A stretch of DNA of 64,000 nucleotides from Lophium mytilinum (Eukaryota > Ascomycota > Dothideomycetes > Mytilinidiales > Mytilinidiaceae). The stretch spans positions 248,001 to 312,000 of the forward strand of contig MU004193.1 in the NCBI GenBank assembly GCA_010093605.1, in the 5' to 3' direction. Below the pieces are notes generated by a model that was not told the DNA's origin, made no database searches, and saw nothing but the letters and a program-made list of their open reading frames with translations. Both the position numbers and the translations under genes were made by a program. Within the stretch, counting starts at the first letter, position 1. Each line of letters opens with the position of its first letter. Of the stretch, positions 35,505 to 45,999 are shown in pieces.

Positions 35505-36110
35505 ATGTCTTCCACCACGCAAACGAATGGCTCAGCTAGGCCGAACATGAACGGATCGGCTACGGCAGACTCAAAGACTCAAGACGAGCTCCTCCAGCTC
35601 AATCTGGAGCTTAAGAACATGAGGAAGGAGGAGACTTACGCAAAATTCCATGGTGATGATCTCATCGGAGTCTGTACTCCCTCAGCTGGATAACGAACTT
35701 CATTGACCAAAATCGCAGGACAAATACGCCCGGCAAGGGTTCATTGCAAATCTCAAGAACTCCACAGATGACTTCTAGAGAATCCTAACGGCGAAGAATA
35801 TGCCTACGGTCATGAAGATCCTAGGCAAAGCTATAACTTTCCAAGGCGTGGATGTAAGTACGCACCGAAGCCAAGTTTCGAGTCTTCTAACGATCTGATA
35901 GATGAAAGCTGGAGCTTCCCTTGTTGCATCAATGTCGAACGACAGCAACAGAAGAAGAGGTCTCATTGAAAGTCAAGTCAAATCGAAATACGACAAAATG
36001 CTGCATCCGCCGCTAACGTACCTCGGAGACGCGTTTCAGTATCGTACAGCCGACGGGAAATTCAACAATGTCATGTCCCCCCAGCTTAGACAGACAGGCG
36101 CGCCGTCTGC
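35505..36110 (+). pseudogene. 5' fragment of a Ppo-type fatty-acid oxygenase gene, broken
   Basis: Three exons are readable: 35505-35669, 35719-35853 and 35902 onward, with GTCTGT...CGCAG and GTAAGT...GATAG introns. Exon 3 contains KMLHPPLTYLGDAFQYRTADGKFNN, close to the N-terminal block of psi-producing oxygenases (linoleate 8R/10R-dioxygenases). Those are haem-peroxidase/P450 fusions making oxylipin signals that tune sporulation. Exon 2 has an in-frame TAG after NSTDDF. After about 36110 the similarity stops, and neither the peroxidase active site nor the P450 domain is present. A full protein is over 1000 residues, so this is a truncated, dead copy. The first exon matches the family less clearly. 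Confidence 0.68.
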
Positions 36111-36863
36111 CATACCCCAGATGTCTCGCAGGCCCTGTTTAGAGATCGTCTTAGGGTCGCCTTTGTTGGACCATTGTTTCCAAGTACTCTTGAACTCCAC
36201 ATCTTCTTCTTCTCACAGCGTGTCGTCTTCTTTCGGATTCGACTCTCGGTACAACGCCAGTGCAGTCTTCCATCGGGCGCTGTCCAACACGTCCATTTCT
36301 ATCTCGGCAGCGCCAGAATCTTCTGCAACGTCGCTGTGTGCCACGCTTGGCCAGACCCGCTCCATCCAACAGTCCCACCCCGTCCCGTTGTGATTGTCTT
36401 CGAGCTCGGGTGGGCGTTGAGCTACCCAGGAGATGACCGCGATGAATTCCGAAGGATTGATCTTTATCCAGGCCTTGAATTGTTAGTCCAAACCCGATAT
36501 CACTTCATTCGTCACGTACTTTATCTTTGCCTGTCCTAAATGCCTCGTCTTCAATCACAATTGCTGCCGCTTGGGCCGCCCATGTGTCGCCGGTGTTGTG
36601 GTGGCTCGGTCCGCTCATGTTGATGGTGATCGTGCCTGAGATGTCAACTTCGGGCTCCTGCGGATGACTAAGTGGCATACCTATGGCGACGATGGGTGGG
36701 CGTTGATTAGTGTCATGGTGTAGTCTTTGCGAGCCGAGGGTTGCTAAGTGAGGTCGTTGCCCGAGAGTTGTAATCACGTGCGATTTCCAATTGGCTCTAG
36801 TCTTACCTTTTTCACTACTTCTTCTATCGTCGTCCGATTCCTCTTATTCTTACTCAATTTCGT
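36111..36863. other. Unassigned region downstream of the Ppo fragment
   Basis: Overlapping open frames exist on the plus strand (36174-36539) and minus strand (36505-36777), but none shows family features or splice signals. It may be decayed gene sequence. I assign nothing. Confidence 0.3.
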
Positions 36864-38493
36864 ATGAAGGACGGCGCAAGTATGGCTGACCCACACAGTT
36901 TGATGGTTCTTGAAAAGTTTGCTGCTGCGAACGACATGCCGAGTGTACGGCGGGACAGAGCCTGGTTCCGCAGGTTGCACGATGAGACAGTGGAGTTTGG
37001 TGAGTGAGGGTCTATGCCGCTAATTATTAATCTCTAACCATTCCAGTCGCTAGTCGAGCTTCGGCTTTGGCTACAGAAGAACGCTCGCATCTCAATCGTG
37101 GCTATATAGGGGCAACAGAATAACATGCCAGCAAAAATGAGCTTGGCGAAATACAATGCCAGAAATTTAAGCGAGACGCCTCCGTTGCCGCTCTAAGCCA
37201 GATTTAGCTGTAGCGTTAAACTTCAGCGTCTATGCAGAATTATCTAGCATGCATAACTTATATAGCCCCGGCACACCGGCGCAGAGCTGCCTAGCTATTA
37301 TATGATGGCTAAAAGCAACCGCCAGCAATATAAAACTTGGGAAATCCACCTTACAGTAGCTAGTTTCCCCGGTCGCATGTCCTCTATAAGTGCCTGTAAG
37401 GTATATAAGAGGGAAAGTAGAGGGTTAGGGGGCGGCTAAGTGTTATATTATTTAGCGGTTACTCGGCTAACTTAGCACGTGCTATGCATATGCACGCCTC
37501 CCCCTTATCTTCTCCTGTCCCCCTTAGCTAATTTTCTATTCTACTTACCTTACAGGCACTTATAGAGGACATGCAACTAGGGAAACTAGCTACTATAAGG
37601 TAGATTTCCTAAGTTTAGTATTACTAGCGGGTGCTTTTAGCTATTATATAATAGCTGGGTAGCTCTACAGGCTAAGATAAGTTATACAATGCCGGAAAAT
37701 AACTTGTAGACGCTAAGGGCCGGGTTATAGTGCTAATTTACAGTAGTCTACACTGGATTTGGCATTGCTTAAGGCTGGTGGCGTCTGTAATGCATTTTCT
37801 GGCATTGTATTTCGCTAAGCTAATTTTTGCTGGCATGTTATTCTATTACCCAGCTATGTAGACGTATTATCATCTACCCCGGCAAAGAAAGATTCCAATT
37901 TGAATACGACAGCATCTTCGACCTTGCGCCGGGAGGCTACGAACTCGCGGTCACCATCGGTCTTGCACAGATCTCCGACCTACTCTCCGCCGGCCCCGGC
38001 TTCACGCCATGAGCCCACGTTACCCCAGCAGCCTTCCGGTCCCCGTCCGACCAGTATCTACTCTCAGCAGTCCTCGGCCTTGTGCCAGGACCAAACATCT
38101 GATTCCCGCCTTGGCTTTCAGGCCTTTCCGGTCACCGATTCATTTGCAGTGCCAGCAACTAGACCGCATGCCTCCATCCTTATTAAGAATGAGGGTAGCA
38201 GTTCTTCGGGGGACTCAAGGTCTTCGTCTCCGGCTGGTCGGGGACCAATCCTTTCGGATATCGACATGGCGAGTGTGAAATCGGTGGTATCAGATCGACA
38301 TGTCTCGGTAGATGGGAGTTCGCAGGGTGATGCAGAGATGGCGGATTTTCCCAATAAGGAATCCTCCTCCCCGACACGACAACAGCAGGCTTTTTTGGCC
38401 TTCGGAGTGTCTCAAACCGCCTCCTATGCAGCAATCACGAAGTGTATTTCAAATTTAATGCAGCCTTCAGGAGTTCTTCAACCCTTCATCTAA
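36864..38493 (+). pseudogene. Uncharacterised Ser/Pro-rich protein gene split by a MITE
   Basis: ATG 36864 opens exon 1 (36864-36999). A canonical 47-nt intron follows (37000-37046, GTGAGT...CTCTAACC...CCAG). Exon 2 runs into a 744-bp foldback element at 37109. Beyond it, from the second copy of the 8-bp target site, the same frame resumes without a stop to 38493. It reads through a Ser/Pro/Arg-rich region and a short acidic stretch (DIDMASVKSVVSDRHVSV). This frame continuity, with one target copy counted, argues that an exon was hit. Before insertion it would have encoded about 275 residues. I recognise no domain. A second frame across the same exon is also fairly open, so the reading is tentative. 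The true 3' end could lie beyond 38493. Confidence 0.45.
37109..37852. mobile_element. Foldback MITE with 8-bp target duplication (hAT-like)
   Basis: The first 55 or so bases are the near-exact reverse complement of the last 55: GGGGCAACAGAATAACATGC at the left and, reverse-complemented, TGGGTAATAGAATAACATGC at the right. The pairing extends through most of the 744 bp (for example 37343-37420 against 37545-37620), leaving a small loop. Flanks are GCTATATA (37101-37108) and GCTATGTA (37853-37860), an 8-bp duplication with one G/A difference. Eight-bp duplications are typical of hAT elements. There is no transposase frame, so it is non-autonomous. Arm mismatches are largely C/T or G/A, as RIP or deamination would give. 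Confidence 0.82.
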
Positions 38494-39003
38494 ACCCGCA
38501 CACGACATCAAATGCCTCACGAAAATATCGGCCGAGTTCAATCCCGTGGTCTCTACCGCCTAACCTTCCTACTCTGGGCCTAATTCGTACCGCTGGTCCG
38601 TATCGAGCTACTAGGAACCCGTTCCGGATATGGCATCCGTATACCCCGCATGAGTCTAGACCAAAGGGGATGCGCCCCAGACTATCATGCTTTCCCCGGA
38701 TTCTGCATCAAACCATGTTTTCACCTACAGGTCGAAACTCCGAGCCCTCTGACTGGCTGAACAGCCCCTCGTGATAGAACTCTAAACCTCGCCACGACCC
38801 TGCCGCATCTGCCGCATGGCCGCCCACGGGTCATGTCCCAATCAGTCGGGCCGGCTATGAAACTTTCCTCTCCAACACATCCTCTCTCCCGCCTCACCGC
38901 TCACGCAAACCCTCATCACCCTCGTCGCACCCCTCGCGACTCCACCTTCTTCGTGTAGAATGGCCTTGCCCGCCGTGGTCGCCTATCAAGCGTATTCCGC
39001 AGG
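38494..39003. other. Intergenic, no confident gene
   Basis: A frame at 38442-38774 is open and Pro/Arg-rich. It could be a further exon of the split gene, but no splice pair is convincing. Confidence 0.3.
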
Positions 39004-40224
39004 ATGACAACCGCCTCGTTTCATTTCTACAATGGCCATCAGAATGCCACCGCCGTCATCGTCGTCGTTTGCTCCGCCATCTCGCTCTACAATGCGCTTG
39101 AGCTGCTGCTTCTCATCTTGACGACCTTCCATGTGTACCGCGGACTGTACTTCTCGTCGCTCGTGGCTGCGAGCGCGGGGATAATCCTCTACGTCCTCGG
39201 CTTCCTCTTCGAGTACTTCAAACTCGCGCCGGAAGCGGTCGGGATCGCGGTCGACACGCTCGGATGGACGCTGATGGTGACCGGGCAGAGCGTCGTGCTC
39301 TACTCGCGCCTCGGGATAGTAATGGGGGAAGGGCATAGGCGCGGGCGAGTGCTAAGAGCCGTGAAGTGGATGATTATCCTCGACGCCCTGATCTTCCACA
39401 CTATGACGACCGGTACGCTATCCCCCAACCCCCCTCTCCTCCAGCATCCCGAAAGAATAGTCCTAGAGACGAAATCAGGAGAACGAGGGCTAATTAGGGT
39501 CAACAACAGTCGTCGTCTTCGGCGCCCACTTCAGCACCTCCCCCTTCTACACCGCCTACACCGCCATCGAAAAAATCCAAATGACCGCCTTCACCCTGCA
39601 GGAATTCATCCTGTCCGGCTTGATATCTACTACGTGCTGCAGATCCTGCGCTCGCGGCGGCGGCCCGAGTTCCTCCCGTCGACTACCTCGAACTCGCACG
39701 CCCGGTCCTCGTTCGGCTCGACGAAGCGCATCATGTACCAGCTGTTTAGTATCAATGTGATTATTATCGCGCTGGATGTCGGGTTGCTGGTTGTTGAGTA
39801 TATGAACCTGCACGTCATGGAGCAGACGTTCAAGGGCGTTACCTACTCCGTGAAGCTGAAGCTTGAGTTCGCGATCCTTAGTAAACTCGTTGAGCTGACA
39901 AGGCCGTCGGCGGGGCAGGGGACGGCGTCTGGGGTCGATTTCGCGTCGGCGGGGTCGGGACCGTGTCTTGGGCCGGATGATACGGGGATTGGGGCAAGGC
40001 AGGGGTCTGGGGCGGTGAATTGCTTCTCGACGGAGTGGTATGATGGCACCGAGCATGAGTGTAGTGTGGAGTTGGGGAGGGTGGCGAGTGCGGAGAAGCC
40101 GAGGTGGTTGGAGGAGTTGGAGAAGGAGGGGGTGGAGCATGTGGAGCGGGTGTATTCGAGGAGAGGGGGGGAGGAGGGGGGGGATGTGTTGTATGCGAGT
40201 GCGATGAGGTCGTTGGATAGGTGA
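39004..40224 (+). CDS. DUF7703-like seven-helix membrane protein, with apparent frame offset
   Basis: ATG 39004; exon 1 39004-39412; intron 39413-39509 (97 nt, GTACGC...AACAG); exon 2 39510-40224. Exon 1 encodes four hydrophobic helices (VIVVVCSAISLYNALELLLLI; LYFSSLVAASAGIILYVLGFLF; DTLGWTLMVTGQSVVLYSRL; WMIILDALIFH). The spliced frame gives EKIQMTAFTLQEFILSGL, a family signature. At about 39618 the expected continuation IYYVLQILRSRRRPEF lies in a neighbouring frame, which then runs through two more helices (MYQLFSINVIIIALDVGLLVVEY) to 40224. A one-base offset there is either a real frameshift or an assembly error. The hydrophilic tail is Gly/Glu-rich. The protein resembles fungal DUF7703 membrane proteins of unknown function. 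Confidence 0.78.
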   Translation: MTTASFHFYNGHQNATAVIVVVCSAISLYNALELLLLILTTFHVYRGLYFSSLVAASAGIILYVLGFLFEYFKLAPEAVGIAVDTLGWTLMVTGQSVVLYSRLGIVMGEGHRRGRVLRAVKWMIILDALIFHTMTTGTLSPNPPLLQHPERIVLETKSGERGLIRVNNSRRLRRPLQHLPLLHRLHRHRKNPNDRLHPAGIHPVRLDIYYVLQILRSRRRPEFLPSTTSNSHARSSFGSTKRIMYQLFSINVIIIALDVGLLVVEYMNLHVMEQTFKGVTYSVKLKLEFAILSKLVELTRPSAGQGTASGVDFASAGSGPCLGPDDTGIGARQGSGAVNCFSTEWYDGTEHECSVELGRVASAEKPRWLEELEKEGVEHVERVYSRRGGEEGGDVLYASAMRSLDR

Positions 40225-41879
40225 TTTAATGGTAATATCTTTAAAGTCATTGCTGATTAGGGGGGTTACTGATGGCGCTTTTTGTGATGGTTTGGAAACG
40301 GAGAACGGTTCACGTGATGCTCGAACTGGCACGTGCATGCCGCGTGGCCTCGGGTCTGGTGAGGTATATATATTTCGACTGCCTGCCTCCCCAAAGCCTC
40401 GCTCAAGGAAGCCGGTCCTCGGTTTGACATCAAGTTACAATGGGGCTGGCGACGGGTGGATTGGGTGTGGGGGTGGGAGGTGGCGAGGTGGGTTCAACAG
40501 AGCTCCAGGCAGGATCTCATGGTCCTGTGGAGTAGCCTGTGGTTTGCAAAACGTCCCGATCCCCCCATCCATGGCTGTGGCCGCGTTTGCAAATCGGTGC
40601 GCAAGACCAACTATGGGAACTGCTTTCGCACAACCAAATTTCCAAGTGTACGATGCCTGGGGGATTGGATCAATCCGGTCCAGTCGGCGCCCCATGGTCC
40701 GAGGGCTGGGGTTGGTGGGAGTTTCAAAACTGGAAGATGGGGACGTTGATGAGGGAGGTGGGGAGTGGAAGTGGGGCTGATAGGGGAAGGAGCAGTTCGT
40801 GGTGCAGTTCATCGATGTATCCGGCTGACTGAGAACAGTTCTGTTAGTGATTGTTTTAGGTAAGTGGGTAGGAATGATGTTAGTCGTCGTCTTCTGAGAG
40901 GTTTTCCGTCACAGCGGGCTTGTTTCGATGTGTATCATCAATAAAAAAGCTTCTTTTCCGCCTTGCAGCGCAAACCACTTCCTTACTCCACATAGTCCTT
41001 CCGACTCTTTCGAGGTTGATCTCCAAGCTCCAAGACCATAAGATGGTCGTGCAGTCTGTTTTGCTCAAAGCATCACAAGGCACTCGTTGTGATCATAAGG
41101 AGGGTAGATACACAGTTCTTATACTGGGGGATCTAGATTATGTCAGCAAGGGCACGTGATAAGCATGTGACTGTCGTCTTTCCCGAGAGTAAATATACGC
41201 TGCCCTTGGCATGCTAGCCGAGCCTCTAAACTCATCAGTAAAAGGGGCGTGATTTTCCCAAACACGAAAGATAAAATAAAGATAGCGTGCCAAGGTGGGC
41301 GTAAGACGGTATGCCTATTGTCTCCTCGGGATTTAAAAAAAGCGATCCACTCAGAGCGCATGTCGTCAGAGGGATGACTGGCATCTAAGAGATGGCAAGT
41401 TCTCTGAGAGAGTTCTTCATTACGCAAACTTGCGACCGTTTAGCATGTGAGACACCAGCTGTAGATTAAGGAGTTGATATTTTGCAATTTTCTCCTGTAA
41501 AGCCCACTAACAATTAAAAGGGAAGTTGAAATGTAAAGATTCTGACAGGCGTGAGCGTTTCATGCACCCCGCATCCCGAAAATGGATTGCATCGTCATGA
41601 TCTACATTGCGCAGGTACTCAACTGTTTCTTAGCCCCCAAGACGATCCTAATGCTACATACCGTACCCTGTTCGGGAAACTTGCAGGATCGGTGCCGTAA
41701 TCTCCGCACCTAACATCCATCCTTTTCTATAGGCTCGGTTCTACATAGACCGAGCAAGACTACAAGCATCGTGATCAGATTGACCGAGCATAGCCACAGG
41801 TCAGATTTTCGTATGTACTTAGACTCTCCACTACCCGCTCTTATATATATGCAAGGAGGGGTTCCTTTGCTTCGCAGCT
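40225..41879. other. Intergenic, 1.65 kb, no gene seen
   Basis: A 183-codon plus-strand frame at 40229-40780 is opposed by open frames on the other strand. It is Gly/Arg-rich with no motif, and I reject it. The proximal part (41820-41879) is a TATA-like leader (ttatatatatgc at 41841) just before the rhamnosidase ATG. Confidence 0.4.
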
Positions 41880-43970
41880 ATGTTTTCCTTCTCGTCTATT
41901 GTCGTTTCCTTAACTTCTATACCGTTGCTTGCCATAGCACAGGATGACACCTCCTGGCATAAATATGTTCGTGCTCCGAGCACAGCACTTGTCTCGCCAT
42001 CTCGCATCGTCTCTACCTTGAACAATGTCACAAACGCGGATGCGCTGCTAACTACCGACTCGGACTACGCTACCCTGTCTCGAGCCGATGGAAGCGCAAA
42101 TACTACGTCGCCTACTATAACTATCGACTTCGGTCTTAATGTGGTCGGATTCCCGATCTTCACATTCGCGGGCGCCTCATCAAATAACCCTGGAATCCGT
42201 GTGGCGTTCTCCGAAACCATGGAATATCTCACAGATAGAAGCGATTTCACCCGCTCGGACAATGGCGACACCATCACGCACGGCACCGATCAACACGCTG
42301 TCCCAGCCAACGCAAGCGTCTGGACCGACGTCCATGGCTGCCAGGCATCCACCCCAAACCAGGTCTGCGCTGATGGTCTCCACGGCTTCAGATATATGAA
42401 AGTATGGCTTGACGCTCTAGCCGAAGACGAGCCCCTCGCGAACCCGTCCGGCGAGGTGAAGGTTCAGAGCGTGCAATTGAACTATACCGCGCTTCGAGGA
42501 ACCTCGGACACCTTTGAAGGGTGGTTCGAGTGCGGGGATGAAGAGTTGACGCAGTATTGGTACGATGCCGCGTATACCAACGATATGAACATCGATCTCT
42601 TCCTAAAAGATTACATCGACCCGCGGACCGCCTATACAGAGTCTCTCGATGGGCAGCAGGTACTTTTCGACGGTGCAAAACGAGATCGAGATCCTTATAT
42701 CGGAGATCTCGCCGTTTCTGGCCGAACACTATATTTGACGCATCCGAAATCCAAGATAGCCGCAAAGAACATGCTAGTAGACCTGGCGAATCATCAAAGG
42801 AGTGATGGCTGGATACCGCCCGCCAGTATCAACAACTACACACTCCCGCTCTACGATTATCCCCTTTGGTGGGTATTGACCTCTTACGATTATGTATTAT
42901 ACACCGGCGACACGAGCTACCTAGACCAAGTCTACCCAGCTCTCGTCAAACTCCTAGATACCTACTATCCCGCCAACACCGACAACACCACAAACCTGCT
43001 ATTCAAAGGCGATCCATTTGGCACATCAGGATACGGTGACTACGCCTTCCTCCCACGCAACGGCTCAGTCACATACTACAACGCCCTCTACGTCTACGCC
43101 CTCAAAGCCGCTTCCGAAATGGTGCCTTGGGTCGGCAAAGAAGACACGTCGGACTGGAGAAGCCGCGCGGAAACCGTCGCCACCGCTCTGAACGCCAACC
43201 TCTGGGACGACGCTGCAGGAGCCTACCTCGACTCGACCCTCGGCCCTATCCGCCACGCCCAAGACGGCAACTCCATCGCCATCCTCTCCGGTGCTGCCCC
43301 CTCTAATCGATCCGCCTCCGCATTATCCTATCTCTCCAAGAATATGCACCAGCCCTACGGCAACGCCTTCTACGACGCCGCCGGCGACGCTCTCGGCACC
43401 GACTTCTCCACCCGCGTATACGCCTTCATCTCCTACTTCGAGATCTCCGCGCGCTTCGAGACGAACGTCTCCGACACCGCCGTCGAGCAGATCAAGCGAA
43501 TGTATGGGTGGATGGCGAGCCAAGACCCAGGTGTCACGATGTGGGAGGGCATCGGGAAGAACGGGAGCTACTACGAAGAGGGATTCACGAGCTGTGCGCA
43601 TGGGTGGAGTACGGGGGTGTTGCCGGCGTTGACGAATTATGTGCTAGGAGTGAAGCCGACGGGGCCGGGGTTCCGCACGTTTGTGTTCAAGCCGGTGGTG
43701 ACGGAGGGTGTGACGTGGGCGAAGGGGGTGGTGCCGACACCGGGTGGGGGGATTGGGGTGGATTGGAGTGGGAAGGTGTGTAAGGTGAGTCCACCGGAAG
43801 GGAGCAAGGGGAGTGTGAGTGTGCCGGCGGAGAGGGAGGGGACTGTGAGTGTTGATGAGGTGGTTGTATGGGAGGATGGGGTGAGTAAGGGGTCTGGGGC
43901 GAGGTTTGAGAGTGGATATGTCACTGTTGATATCAAAGGGGGGAAGCAGGTCACGGTGAGCGTTAAGTGA
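41880..43970 (+). CDS. Secreted GH78-like alpha-L-rhamnosidase
   Basis: Single exon, 696 residues. The N-terminus is a signal peptide (about 1-20, MFSFSSIVVSLTSIPLLAIA). A beta-sandwich region (ITIDFGLNVVGFPIF...) precedes the six-hairpin (alpha/alpha)6 domain, with FLKDYIDPRTAYTESLDGQQVLFDGAKRDRDPYIGDLAVSGRT typical of fungal rhamnosidases. Acidic residues in GAKRDRDPYIGD and in TMWEGIG lie where GH78-type enzymes carry their catalytic acids; this assignment is inferred. SCAHGWSTGVLPALTNYVLG is the conserved late block, followed by a C-terminal beta domain. Many N-x-S/T sites suit a secreted glycoprotein. It would release terminal L-rhamnose from plant glycosides or pectin. A TATA-like motif lies about 40 bp upstream of the start. 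Confidence 0.93.
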   Translation: MFSFSSIVVSLTSIPLLAIAQDDTSWHKYVRAPSTALVSPSRIVSTLNNVTNADALLTTDSDYATLSRADGSANTTSPTITIDFGLNVVGFPIFTFAGASSNNPGIRVAFSETMEYLTDRSDFTRSDNGDTITHGTDQHAVPANASVWTDVHGCQASTPNQVCADGLHGFRYMKVWLDALAEDEPLANPSGEVKVQSVQLNYTALRGTSDTFEGWFECGDEELTQYWYDAAYTNDMNIDLFLKDYIDPRTAYTESLDGQQVLFDGAKRDRDPYIGDLAVSGRTLYLTHPKSKIAAKNMLVDLANHQRSDGWIPPASINNYTLPLYDYPLWWVLTSYDYVLYTGDTSYLDQVYPALVKLLDTYYPANTDNTTNLLFKGDPFGTSGYGDYAFLPRNGSVTYYNALYVYALKAASEMVPWVGKEDTSDWRSRAETVATALNANLWDDAAGAYLDSTLGPIRHAQDGNSIAILSGAAPSNRSASALSYLSKNMHQPYGNAFYDAAGDALGTDFSTRVYAFISYFEISARFETNVSDTAVEQIKRMYGWMASQDPGVTMWEGIGKNGSYYEEGFTSCAHGWSTGVLPALTNYVLGVKPTGPGFRTFVFKPVVTEGVTWAKGVVPTPGGGIGVDWSGKVCKVSPPEGSKGSVSVPAEREGTVSVDEVVVWEDGVSKGSGARFESGYVTVDIKGGKQVTVSVK

Positions 43971-44113
43971 GGCCAAAAGTAGAATACTTATCATCAGTAT
44001 CTTAAGATGTATCATTTTCTTTCATTCTCATTCTCTGCGCCTTCATAGCCAGCCCTTTAGCATACCGTCCATCATACCCATCTAAGCCCCGCAATCTACA
44101 CTTAATAAAACCT

Positions 44114-44797
44114 CTATTCCTCTCCCATCTCCTCCGCCCTCTCCTCCATGCGCTTCTCCAATCTCTCTTCCAACCCCTTCCTCTCCCCCCTCTCCCCTTC
44201 CGTCTCCACATACACCAACCTTCCACACGCCGGACAAAACTTACTCCCCCTCACCGCCACTAAAAAGCAATCCCGCCCCACCACACACCCGCACGGTACC
44301 CTCACTGCCACCTCCCTGAGATAGTCCTCCACCACCTCCCCCCACTCCCTCAAACACTTCCCGCACCCCTCCCCCTCCAGCTCCTCTACCGCAACTCTTG
44401 GACACCGCTCCCCAAACTCCGCAAAGAACTGCGTGCGCGTCGGCGTAACATACCCCTCTTCAGGCATATCCCCTTCCTCCCATTCGAAGAGATGAGCGCC
44501 GCATTTCGGGCATTTGTTGGAGGAGCGGAGGTGGTGTGTTAGGCAGTGCCCGCCGAGGATACAGTTGCAGGGGAGGCGGACAGGCGCTTCAGCGGGTAGG
44601 GTGGGTTGAGTGGGGTCGGGGGTGTTGTAGCGGCGGCCGCAGGTGAAGCAGGGGGTTGTTGGTGTGGAGCGGGTGGGGAGGGTGGCGGGCCAGGTGAGGG
44701 CGAAGGTGGTTCTGGGAGGTGGAGTGTAGGTCTTGTCTTGCAGATTGCTAGGTGTGGGGTTGGGCTTGGTGCGTTTAGTGTAGTTTTTGGGTGGCAT
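44114..44797 (-). CDS. Protein with two RING-like zinc modules
   Basis: 227 residues from ATG 44797; a longer in-frame extension to 45031 starts at a non-AUG codon and looks like 5' UTR. Two similar Cys-rich units are present. Unit 1 has C50, C53, C77, C79, C85, C96 and C99. Unit 2 has C145, C148, C169, C171, C177, C188 and C191. Each has the C-x2-C ... C-x-C ... C-P-x-C-G layout of a degenerate RING. The second copy (RVPCGCVVGRDC, FCPACGRLVY) clearly mirrors the first (RLPCNCILGGHC, KCPKCGAHLF). The tail is a charged Glu/Arg helix. It may be an E3 ligase or zinc-binding adaptor. It converges with the rhamnosidase gene only 143 bp away. Confidence 0.8.
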   Translation of the reverse strand: MPPKNYTKRTKPNPTPSNLQDKTYTPPPRTTFALTWPATLPTRSTPTTPCFTCGRRYNTPDPTQPTLPAEAPVRLPCNCILGGHCLTHHLRSSNKCPKCGAHLFEWEEGDMPEEGYVTPTRTQFFAEFGERCPRVAVEELEGEGCGKCLREWGEVVEDYLREVAVRVPCGCVVGRDCFLVAVRGSKFCPACGRLVYVETEGERGERKGLEERLEKRMEERAEEMGEE

Positions 44798-45320
44798 AGT
44801 GGAGGTTGAGGTTGGGTGGGTGTGCTTAGGTTGCTGAGAGTTCAAGCTGGGGTGGTTTAAGGTGGCGAAGTTGAAGAGCAGTGGAGGATGGGCTTGTGTG
44901 CGTTTGAGGATGTTTATCTTGAAGTTGTAGTGGTTTGGTGGTAGGGGCAGGCGATTGGAAACTAGGAGTGTGAATGAGCTTGCTTGGTTTGTCTGGCTGC
45001 TTGCGAGGTCATGCTGTTGAAGTCTTTCCACGTGCTTCTTCGTGGGAGCTATCCGAGCATTCTACGGGTCTGGTTGTATAAGCTAAGGTCTTAGATTAAA
45101 TGGCCTCATTCACCTTCACTTCAAAGCAGATCTAAGATGTTCGATACCTTCTCGAGGTGACCCCAGCAAGGATCGTTCCTAAGAAAGAATAGACAAGCGT
45201 GAAGACGTTTTCGGACTCTTCGGAGTTCCTTTCCAGCAGGATCGCTGCGGCCTTGTTAAGGGACTACATGCAGTGGTATGAACAAGGAGTTTGGATAGGA
45301 GTAGAAATGTACCGCGAAAC
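44798..45320. other. Intergenic, promoter side of the double-RING gene
   Basis: No gene seen. It leads into the tandem-repeat block. Confidence 0.4.
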
Positions 45321-45835
45321 CTTTACGTTAACTCCTCGAATTTAGTGATACGTTGAGGAGCCACTTGCAGTGTTAAACGTGGTTGACTCGAGCATTACAG
45401 ACTAGGATAGATATGTAGTATGAGAAGCTTTACATTGACTCCAAATTGTAGCAATACGTTGAGGAACCACGTACAGTGGTAAACCTGACCAACTCCAGCA
45501 TGGTATCCCGGTCCAGATACAGAGCGTGAAACGTTTTACATCGGCACTCGAGTTCGAGTGATACGCTGAGGAGTCACTTGCAGTAATAAACATGCTTGAT
45601 CCAAAGTATTCTTGACTAGGCCGGATACGTGTTGTAGGAAACATTACATCCACTCCCAAATTCTAGTATTGTGTTGAGGAACTACAGACAGTAGTAAGCA
45701 TGTTCAACTTCAGCGTTTCGAACGGACCCGGACATGGAGGGTGAGAAGCTTTATATTGCCTCCCGAGTTCTAGTGATACGTTGAGGTACTTCATACAGTG
45801 GCACACACGTCAAAAGTCTGTCGTTCGAAGTGCCC
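45321..45835. repeat. Five diverged tandem repeats, period about 107 bp
   Basis: A core like tgatacgttgaggaaccac recurs with its 'cgttgagg' at 45351, 45457, 45564, 45671 and 45779, giving spacings of 106-108 bp. Each unit also shares aagctttacat...ctcc before the core and cagtggtaaacatg after it. The units are well diverged and the period is not divisible by three, so this is an old minisatellite and not coding sequence. Confidence 0.8.
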
Positions 45836-45999
45836 TTGACTTTTACCGTGTCGATCGTGACATCACATTCCTGAGATTCCTGCGGCAGTAAGGCACCACA
45901 GACGGTGGCAAGCCCTAGAACTCGAAAAGTTTGAATAAGAACCTAATTTGAACTGTGGCACAAGTTACATCGTACCTGGCGTATTTCGGTGCGCCAGAG

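Noticed and set aside
36174-36777. Open frames on both strands downstream of the Ppo fragment
   Set aside because: They overlap or abut, have no recognisable domain, and neither continues the Ppo sequence.
40229-40780. 183-codon open frame downstream of the DUF7703-like gene
   Set aside because: Gly/Arg/Trp-rich composition, opposing open frames on the other strand, no motif and no splice or promoter context.
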